Shown here: positions 6,435 to 11,241 of the stretch, piece after piece | Numbering within the stretch: the first letter of the stretch is position 1 | Layout of the letters: every line of letters starts with the position of its first letter | From: CAYSIX01 sp964431205 | Lineage (GTDB): Bacteria > Planctomycetota > Phycisphaerae > Phycisphaerales > Phycisphaeraceae | NCBI GenBank assembly: GCA_964431205.1 | Contig: CAYSIX010000134.1 | Coordinates: forward strand, 1 to 11,241 | Direction: 5' to 3' | DNA: 11,241 nt | Translations under genes and position numbers: made by a program | The notes under the pieces: model-generated | Databases searched by the model: none | The model's input: the letters and a program-made list of their open reading frames with translations, nothing else | Told to the model about the DNA's origin: nothing

Positions 6435-6550
6435 ACTGGTCTTGACACTGGTCTCGAACTGGTCGGGAAACTGGTCCGCTTTTGCCGGCGCGCTCGTCCA
6501 AACCGGACCAGATGCGGAGAAGTGGCCAGCGAGCGAGTGGCCCAGTGGCC
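6435..6550. repeat. Phased ACTGGTC repeats and GTGGCC repeats
   Basis: ACTGGTC occurs at 6435, 6447, 6458 and 6470, spaced 12, 11 and 12 bases, close to one helical turn. AGTGGCC follows at 6521, 6536 and 6544. The spacing would place the ACTGGTC copies on nearly the same face of the helix. Function is unknown: a protein-binding array and a degenerate genomic repeat are both possible. Confidence 0.6.
6471..6511 (+). terminator. Inverted repeat downstream of the HAD phosphatase gene
   Basis: CTGGTCCG (6471-6478) pairs perfectly with CGGACCAG (6504-6511) across 25 bases. It lies 75 bases after the phosphatase stop and could end that transcript, but no T tract follows. Confidence 0.3.
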
Positions 6551-6819
6551 AGTAACCGGTGACGGACTGACGAAGCGTAAAGACGAACCATCGCCCAAGC
6601 CGTCCCGGCTTCCCATCCTTTCCGTCTTGCCTCTCCCACCTTCTGTCTCCTGCCTTTTTCTTCCTCCTCATCTCCTGCCCTCCTGTCTCCGCAACTGCTT
6701 GCCCCCATAGATAGAAGAATCGGCGAGTCTGTGCGCGCGCCGCGGCACCCGGCTCGGATCACACGGTCATATTCACACCCACCGTTACGCGGTTTTTCGA
6801 TCTATGGCGTGGGAAAGGT

Positions 6820-6847
6820 TTGTGCCGTCCAGGCGCGGCGATACAAT
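6820..6847 (+). promoter_or_regulatory. Candidate promoter of the PEP-CTERM protein gene
   Basis: TTGTGC (6820-6825) and TACAAT (6842-6847) are 16 bases apart. TACAAT is a strong -10 match in this GC-rich background. Transcription would begin near 6854, leaving a leader of about 90 bases before the proposed GTG start. Confidence 0.5.
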
Positions 6848-6942
6848 ATGAATGAATTTGCTTTTGGATCGTGCGGGAAGCGTGGGGTGGACGGGCGACG
6901 ACACGCTCGCCCGAGTTTGCGTCGAGTTCAGCACGTCATTTT

Positions 6943-8547
6943 GTGGAGTGGAGAGCCATTCACCGACATCACACCGCTATCGCTCGTTCATTATCGGGTT
7001 CGGTTGGGCTGCTGCTCGTCGGCACGCTCGTGCTCACGCCGGCCGGCGCGGACGAGATCACGTGGGCCGGCGGCACGGACGGCGACTGGCACACCGCCGA
7101 CAACTGGGACGGCGGTATGACGCCCGGCGATGAGGACACCGCCGTCTTCTACAGCGAGGGGGCCGCAAACCTGGGAGTGACGCTGTCCGCGAGCGCAACG
7201 ATCGACGGCCTGTCGTTCAACGCGGGCGCGACCGAGCCGGTCACGATCCACGTTACCGGCGTGAACCCACTGACGCTGGACGGCGGGGCGAGTATGGATT
7301 TGAGCGTGCTCGCCGGCGCGCACACGATCGAGGGCGCGGGCAACGGCAGCGGCGAACCGCCGGAGCTGATCGCCACCGGCGGCCAGCAGACGTGGCACGT
7401 CGCCGACGGCGCGTCGCTGGCGATCGACGCACGGCTGCGCGGCCAGCCGTGCCCCAGCAACACGCGTTACAACAAGACCGGCGCGGGCACGCTCGCCCTG
7501 GGCGGCGACAACGGCGGCAGCGGCGGCTGGGGCTTCGGCGGCGCGTTCGGGTGTTCCGCTGGCCGATTCGTCATCGAGCAGGGGACGCTGCGCCTGACAC
7601 ACCCCAACGCCGCCGGCAACTCCTTCAACCCCTTCACCGTCACCGACGGCACCACGCTCGAGCTGACCGACGGCGCCACGCGATACGGCGCCACCAACGG
7701 CATCCTGAGCCTCGCTGGCCAGGGCGTCGGCGGCGTGGGCGCGTTGTACGTCGACCGACCGGGCGAGGAAACCAATATCAGCAACGGCAATGGTCAGATC
7801 TTCCTCGCGCGGCACGCGGCCATCGGGGTCGGCGCCGACAGCACCCTCCGCGTCAGCCAGAACATCACCGCCACCGGCCTGGGCGCGTCGCTGACCAAGG
7901 TCGGTCCGGGCACGCTGATCCTGCGCAGCGACGAGAACACCTACGGCGGTAACGGTAGCGGCACCACCACCACCATCCAGGACGGCACGCTCATCCTCGA
8001 CGCCGAGGGCGCTCTGCGGATGCGCCTGCTCGACAACGGTGTCGGCCACTCGTTCACCGGAACCGGCGCGTTGCAACTCGACGGCCTGCTGCGGATCGAC
8101 GCCTCGCGCGTCAACGACGAGTTCGGCGCCTGGAACCTCGTCCGCGTCGACACGCTCGACGTGAGCTGGGGCGAGACGTTCGGCCTCGCGTTCCTGGACG
8201 AGCAGGCCCCGCCGTTCGTCGACCGGGGCGGTGGCGTGTTCACCAGCGGAACCTGGATCTTCGAGCAGGCGACCGGGATCCTGCGGTCGGCGATCCCCGG
8301 TGACTTCGACGGCGACGGCGACGTCGACGCGTTCGACCTGGGCGTCTGGCAATCGGGCTTTGGCACAACCAGTGGTGCGACCATAGCCGACGGCGACGCC
8401 GACAACGACGGCGACGTGGATGCCTTCGACCTGGGCATCTGGCAGGCCAACTTCGGCACGGGCGTGGGCTCGGCGACCGTCCCGGAGCCGGCGACGCTGG
8501 CGCTGCTCGTCCCGGCGGTGCTGTGGCGCCGGCGAGCGCGGGGCTGA
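6943..8547 (+). CDS. Secreted PEP-CTERM protein with autotransporter-type repeats and dockerin-like domain
   Basis: This protein is about 534 residues and is exported to the cell surface or matrix. An N-terminal signal peptide has a basic region (WRAIHRHH), the hydrophobic core VGLLLVGTLVL and a probable cleavage after AGA at residue 36. The body is beta-strand rich, with two clear copies of the autotransporter-associated repeat, NKTGAGTLALGG near 177 and LTKVGPGTLILRS at 317. Residues 452-507 hold two calcium loops, DFDGDGDVDAFDLG and DADNDGDVDAFDLG, like a type I dockerin pair. The tail VPEPATLALLVPAVLWRRR is a PEP-CTERM sorting signal processed by an exosortase. No ATG lies near the signal peptide; the GTG at 6943 fits the leader best, and GTG 6871 is an alternative. 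The role is probably structural or in exopolysaccharide association; no enzymatic motif is seen. Confidence 0.88.
   Translation: MEWRAIHRHHTAIARSLSGSVGLLLVGTLVLTPAGADEITWAGGTDGDWHTADNWDGGMTPGDEDTAVFYSEGAANLGVTLSASATIDGLSFNAGATEPVTIHVTGVNPLTLDGGASMDLSVLAGAHTIEGAGNGSGEPPELIATGGQQTWHVADGASLAIDARLRGQPCPSNTRYNKTGAGTLALGGDNGGSGGWGFGGAFGCSAGRFVIEQGTLRLTHPNAAGNSFNPFTVTDGTTLELTDGATRYGATNGILSLAGQGVGGVGALYVDRPGEETNISNGNGQIFLARHAAIGVGADSTLRVSQNITATGLGASLTKVGPGTLILRSDENTYGGNGSGTTTTIQDGTLILDAEGALRMRLLDNGVGHSFTGTGALQLDGLLRIDASRVNDEFGAWNLVRVDTLDVSWGETFGLAFLDEQAPPFVDRGGGVFTSGTWIFEQATGILRSAIPGDFDGDGDVDAFDLGVWQSGFGTTSGATIADGDADNDGDVDAFDLGIWQANFGTGVGSATVPEPATLALLVPAVLWRRRARG
8296..8463 (+). repeat. Dockerin-like tandem duplication within the PEP-CTERM gene
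   Basis: Two related segments encode the calcium loops, each followed by DAFDLG[VI]WQ and a short aromatic-rich run ending in NFG or GFG. The two halves are similar at both DNA and protein level, consistent with an internal duplication. In clostridia such pairs bind cohesins; in planctomycetes they are common in secreted proteins with no known cohesin partner. Confidence 0.75.
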
Positions 8548-8565
8548 GGGAGCACCGGGCCTCAG
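8544..8565. terminator. Small inverted repeat joining two convergent stop codons
   Basis: CTGAGG (8544-8549) and CCTCAG (8560-8565) form a six-base inverted repeat. Both stop codons, TGA at 8545-8547 and the complementary TCA at 8562-8564, lie within its arms. It is a weak bidirectional terminator candidate without T tracts. Confidence 0.3.
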
Positions 8566-9446
8566 AACGAGATCGACAGGCCCAGAAGCGGGCCGTGCTG
8601 CACCACGTCCCAGACGACGCGGTCGGCGCCGCTGCCGCTGCTGTAGTCCTGTCCGATCGCGCGGTAGCCGAGGTAGAGTGACATCGGGTTGTCCCAGAGG
8701 GTGAAGTCGTACCCGAGGACGGCGGTGGCGGACCAGGTCAGGTCGGAGCCGGCGCCGAATCCGCCGATGTCCGCGTTGGTGGCGATGTGGAAGCGGCGGG
8801 ACAGCGGCAGAACCAGTTTCGCGCCGACGATGGGGTCGATCCAGTCAAAGCCCTGGTGGAGGGTGGGTCGTCCCGAGGGGTCGAGGTCCAGGCCGACGTC
8901 GGTGTAGCGTCCGCCGGCGTAGAGGTCGAGCGAGGGCCGGTGCGGGTTGTCGACCGCCGCAAGGCCGGGCTGCCAGTCCATGAGGCGATACATCGCGCCG
9001 AAGTCGACCAAGGCCATCTCATAGGTGATGTCCACGTCCGGGAAGCCGGGGGCGGTGGGCACGTCGTCGGCGCCGAGCCGGGCGTACATGCCGTCGACGA
9101 ACAGGCCCCAGCGCTGGTACGCCAGTTCGACTCGGCCGGAGAAGGCCAGCACGGAATCGGAGTCGCGGAGGATGTCGCGGAAGCTGGCGCTGGTCTGAGC
9201 CACGCGGCCGGCGACGCCCTGGTCCCCTTCGACGCTGATCATCCAGCTCCACAAGGTCAGGTCGGCCCGCCACGGATCGTGCCCGCGTGCGGCGGGGTCG
9301 GGCGGTCCCGGTGGAAGCGAGGCAGGGTCGGCCTGCGGCAACAGGTCCTCGCCGGACAGCAGCATCTCGGACGCGATCGTCGGCAGCGCCGTCGCGAGGC
9401 AGATGACCGTGACAACCATGCGTGCGATAACCCCGTGTCGTCCCAT
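8562..9446 (-). CDS. Outer-membrane beta-barrel protein
   Basis: This 294-residue exported protein is expected to insert in the outer membrane. A signal peptide is clear: basic MGRHGVIAR, hydrophobic core MVVTVICLATALP, and cleavage near IAS at about residue 26. The mature part alternates polar and hydrophobic residues in barrel fashion, for example AFSGRVELAYQRWGLFVDG, SLDLYAGGRYTDVGLDL and MSLYLGYRAIGQDY. It ends in LSISF, and the terminal phenylalanine is the usual BAM-recognition residue. The ATG at 9446 is supported by AAAGGG about seven bases upstream; the frame is open to 9734, but that part is intergenic. A candidate promoter lies at 9617-9622. The architecture resembles a planctomycete/proteobacterial family of uncharacterised porin-like proteins; substrate unknown. 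It converges on the PEP-CTERM gene with 14 bases between. Confidence 0.87.
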   Translation of the reverse strand: MGRHGVIARMVVTVICLATALPTIASEMLLSGEDLLPQADPASLPPGPPDPAARGHDPWRADLTLWSWMISVEGDQGVAGRVAQTSASFRDILRDSDSVLAFSGRVELAYQRWGLFVDGMYARLGADDVPTAPGFPDVDITYEMALVDFGAMYRLMDWQPGLAAVDNPHRPSLDLYAGGRYTDVGLDLDPSGRPTLHQGFDWIDPIVGAKLVLPLSRRFHIATNADIGGFGAGSDLTWSATAVLGYDFTLWDNPMSLYLGYRAIGQDYSSGSGADRVVWDVVQHGPLLGLSISF

Positions 9447-9616
9447 GCACCACCCTTTCGCTGCGCTCCCGCACGCCCTGTCGAGCCCGATCGTGCCGGC
9501 GCCAGACACAGGCGGCAAATGCCGGCCTGCAAACGCCCTGTCACATGCCGCCGTCTGGAACTGTTCGCGGTCCCCGAAGGCCCCTTGAACCGACCGGACA
9601 CGCAGGACGACACGGG

Positions 9617-9625
9617 ATTGTACCA
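9617..9625 (-). promoter_or_regulatory. Extended -10 promoter candidate for the barrel protein
   Basis: Read on the minus strand, TGGTACAAT (9625-9617) matches an extended -10 element (TGn plus TACAAT). The sequence about 17 bases upstream is a poor -35, which is tolerable for extended -10 promoters. The leader to the ATG would be about 165 bases. Confidence 0.4.
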
Positions 9626-9645
9626 ATGCCGGAAAGCGAAGCGGC

Positions 9646-9661
9646 GCGGACAACCGTCCGC
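9646..9661 (-). terminator. Hairpin after the macrodomain gene
   Basis: GCGGAC and GTCCGC form a perfect six-base stem with a four-base loop, nine bases past the macrodomain stop codon. The downstream sequence on the minus strand is only modestly T-rich. It may terminate the macrodomain transcript or stabilise its end. Confidence 0.35.
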
Positions 9662-9669
9662 ACGTGCCG

Positions 9670-10215
9670 CTAGGCGTCTGAACCGGCCAGCTCGGCGAGC
9701 ACGCGCTCGTGCAATTCGACATCCGACGGATCAAACAGGACGAAGCGGACGTGCCGGACGGACGAGAGGCCTTCGAGCTCGTCGAGCATCGTGCGGAAGG
9801 CGACGCGCGCCGCCGGCTCCATCGGGTAGCCGAAGGCGCCGGTGGAGATGGCGGGGAAGGCGACCGAGCGCAGGGCGTGCCGCTCGGCGAGTCGCAGGGC
9901 CTGGCGGTAGCAGGAGGCGAGCAGCTCGTCGGCGGGCTCGTCCCGGCCGTAGACGGGCCCGAGGCAGTGGATCACGTGGCGGTTGGGCAGGTCGTGGGCG
10001 CCGGTGATGACGGCCTGGCCGGGGCGGATCGGCGCCAGAGGGCGGCATTCGTCCTCGAGGCCCGGGCCGGCGGCCTCGTGGATCGCGCCGGCCACGCCCC
10101 CGCCGATGCGCAGCTCCGAGTTGGCGGCGTTGACGACCGCGTCCATGTCCGGCTGCGCCGCGATGTCGCCGTGCACGCACTCGATCGTGATGCCTTGAAT
10201 CCGTCGCTTTGACAT
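9670..10215 (-). CDS. Macrodomain protein, O-acetyl-ADP-ribose deacetylase (YmdB/MacroD) type
   Basis: This 181-residue single macrodomain binds ADP-ribose. Enzymes of this type hydrolyse O-acetyl-ADP-ribose or remove mono-ADP-ribose from proteins. Diagnostic blocks are HGDIAA (residues 15-20), VVNAANSELRIGGGVAGAI with the key asparagines N29 and N32 (28-45), GQAVITGAHDLP (66-77), HVIHCLGPVYG, and STGAFGYP (124-131), which closes over the phosphates. Length and order match YmdB. The ATG at 10215 begins MSKRRIQG just before the first strand. The frame is open further upstream as far as 11037, but codon bias is lost between about 10216 and 10415, so I regard the macrodomain as a separate gene. 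It is followed after 223 bases by the barrel gene. It is not accompanied by a DarT-like toxin. Confidence 0.92.
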   Translation of the reverse strand: MSKRRIQGITIECVHGDIAAQPDMDAVVNAANSELRIGGGVAGAIHEAAGPGLEDECRPLAPIRPGQAVITGAHDLPNRHVIHCLGPVYGRDEPADELLASCYRQALRLAERHALRSVAFPAISTGAFGYPMEPAARVAFRTMLDELEGLSSVRHVRFVLFDPSDVELHERVLAELAGSDA

Positions 10216-10415
10216 GGATCGATCCCGTTCAATGAGACGCCCCATCATTTCACAAATCGATCGCACGAGACAAGTGGTGACTGCATGATGCTGCGGCGAG
10301 GGCGACGTTGCAAAGCATCGTTGTCCGCGCCGTGTCGGCGAATCGCGCCAAGGGAGCGCAACACCTCGCAGAGGATCGTGTATCGGATCCCGTGACGGCT
10401 GCTCCAACCCAGGGA

Positions 10416-10890
10416 TCAACGGGCGACGAATCCCGTCGAAATACAGGTTCATCAAGTCGACCGCCTGAAGGTGAGGACAATGTGCCGGTGGATTCACCAC
10501 GTGCACCGTGTCTACGCGACCGGCCTTGCTCACCACGATCTGGGCATGGAATCCATCTCGCGTGCTGTGGTTGACACAGTCGCCGATGTGAGGGAATCCC
10601 AGCTCGTCGAGTCTCGCAAGGACGGTCTTCGTAACGCCCCTCTGCACGCGAAACACGTAGTCCTCCCGAACCCTAGCGTCGGCGTGGGAACAGCGATAGG
10701 AAAGGCGGGAGCGGCATTTCCAATCCGCGTCGACGATCAGCAGGAAGCAACACGTCATGCCGGGCCTGGCGGCCATCGAGAATCCCAGGACGAAGGATTC
10801 CGGATCGACGTTGCGGGAAGCGCCTCGCACCTGTTTCAGAAGCCGGCGGATGGGGTACGGTCTCATCCAGAATTCGCGACCGAAGAGCAT
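10416..10890 (-). CDS. Uncharacterised small protein gene, probably frameshifted at its 3' end
   Basis: From the ATG at 10890, with GAGG eight bases upstream, the frame encodes a soluble-looking protein beginning MLFGREFWMRPYPIRRLLKQ. It has alternating strands (CFLLIVDADWKCRSRLSY, DYVFRVQRG), a helix-turn (VLARLDELGFPHIGD) and a further strand pair (HAQIVVSKAGRVDTVHVVN). Codons prefer G or C in the third position until about residue 153. Beyond that the preference vanishes, yet the frame runs on without a stop into the macrodomain gene. Removing one base from the GGG run at 10434-10432 would give an ending FDGFVAR followed by TGA at 10418-10416, a 157-residue protein with normal codon use. 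The layout recalls small beta-rich domains of unknown function, but I do not recognise the family. As the sequence stands, a 406-residue fusion with the macrodomain is the alternative reading. Confidence 0.5.
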
Positions 10891-11241
10891 GCGTGAGACC
10901 TCGAGTGGTTGTCGAAGAACACGAACTTGCCGGATTGTCTTGGTCTGACAGGTCGCTGCTGCAAAACGATTGCGGGCACGAGCCTTGGCGAGGACGTCCT
11001 CTGCTGATGATTCTACAGCGCGTACGATGGGAAACACGGGCCCTTGCAGGCCACGTGGAACGCATGTCGGGGCAGGTCGCGGTGCACCACGAAACCGGTG
11101 CGGACTTGACGAATATCATTCGTGGCCATGGGGCCAGGTCTGCGAGACGACGGATGGAGGTGTTCTCCCGACCAATCAGTCGCCTTCACTCCGATCCGGC
11201 CGATCCGGTCGATCCGGCCGATCCGGTGATCCGGTGATCCG
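10891..11241. other. Region without a recognised gene at the window end
   Basis: No convincing gene was found. Frames cross it on both strands but show neither family motifs nor steady codon bias. A weak minus-strand -10 like box, TAGAAT (11015-11010), could serve the uncharacterised gene downstream. Base composition is less GC-rich than the core of the window until the tandem repeat at its end. Confidence 0.4.
11193..11241. repeat. GATCCGGCC tandem repeat, cut by the window edge
   Basis: GATCCGG recurs at 11193, 11202, 11211, 11220 and 11228, with a partial copy at 11236. The spacing is 9, 9, 9, 8 and 8 bases, and the variable positions are CC, TC or T. The array continues to the last base of the window, so its full length is unknown. 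Confidence 0.8.

Larger units (their letters stand above)
6397..6942. other. Gene-free region with short repeats and a pyrimidine tract
   Basis: No credible gene was found in these 546 bases; the open frames crossing it lack motifs and codon bias. The left third is a mosaic of ACTGGTC and GTGGCCA units. The middle, 6609-6690, is 73 of 82 pyrimidines with repeated CTCCTGCC and CTGTCTCC words. The right part is less GC-rich and holds the probable promoter of the PEP-CTERM gene. CCATAGAT (6705-6712) and ATCTATGG (6800-6807) form an inverted pair that may be chance. Confidence 0.6.

Noticed and set aside
5550..6710. A 386-codon plus-strand frame over the HAD gene
   Set aside because: Its translation is mostly Arg and Pro, and the HAD motifs are in another frame.
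4987..6762. Long upstream extension of the AsnC-like frame to a 971-residue protein
   Set aside because: The extra translation is Gly/Arg/Val-rich low complexity, overlaps the flavin reductase and HAD genes antisense, and shows no family motif; it is a high-GC shadow.
6805..6825. A sigma-54 promoter upstream of the PEP-CTERM gene
   Set aside because: TGGCGT is present but the GC of the -12 element is several bases out of place; a sigma-70 type match explains the site better.
9670..10890. A DarT/DarG-type ADP-ribosylation toxin-antitoxin system
   Set aside because: The macrodomain is of the short YmdB type and the upstream protein has none of the DarT motifs that I would expect.
10893..11237. 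A plus-strand open frame of 114 codons at the window end
   Set aside because: It is antisense to the better supported minus-strand gene at its 5' end, has no motif, and its C-terminal part is just the tandem repeat translated.

Overview
This is a GC-rich bacterial chromosome segment. It most likely comes from a planctomycete, perhaps a member of the Phycisphaerae. The best evidence is the secreted protein at 6943-8547, which combines autotransporter-type beta-strand repeats, a pair of dockerin-like calcium loops of the type GDFDGDGDVDAFDLG, and a PEP-CTERM sorting tail. A leader-bearing outer-membrane-type barrel protein sits beside it, so the cell is diderm. Taxonomy is inferred from protein style only; there is no rRNA in the window.

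Layout. Positions 3-179 hold the 3' end of an unrecognised plus-strand gene. From 5546 down to 267 seven genes run on the minus strand with short gaps: a flavin reductase-like FMN protein, a two-module Lrp/AsnC-superfamily protein resembling siroheme decarboxylases, a VapB/VapC-type toxin-antitoxin pair overlapping by 14 bases, tRNA pseudouridine synthase TruA, a GT4 glycosyltransferase and a BshB1-like PIG-L deacetylase. A HAD phosphatase (phosphoglycolate phosphatase type) diverges at 5716-6396. A roughly 550-base gene-free stretch (6397-6942) carries phased ACTGGTC repeats, a pyrimidine tract and a probable promoter. It is followed by the PEP-CTERM protein, which converges on the barrel protein (8562-9446, minus). 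Last come a macrodomain protein (9670-10215, minus), an uncharacterised small gene (10416-10890, minus) whose stop appears to have been lost by a one-base shift, and a 9-base tandem repeat running off the window end.

How the parts work together. The minus-strand run mixes housekeeping (TruA), sugar chemistry (GT4 plus deacetylase), a possible tetrapyrrole or redox pair (AsnC-like plus flavin reductase-like) and an inserted toxin-antitoxin module with its own leaderless-looking promoter. The right half is cell-surface and accessory material. No CRISPR array, tRNA, rRNA, transposase or prophage gene was seen. Because GC is high, most long ORFs in other frames are shadows; none was accepted without protein-like motifs or codon bias. 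The most noteworthy points are the AsnC-like/flavin reductase pair, the BshB1-like deacetylase beside a GT4 that is not BshA, the probable frameshift upstream of the macrodomain gene, and several short-repeat mosaics.
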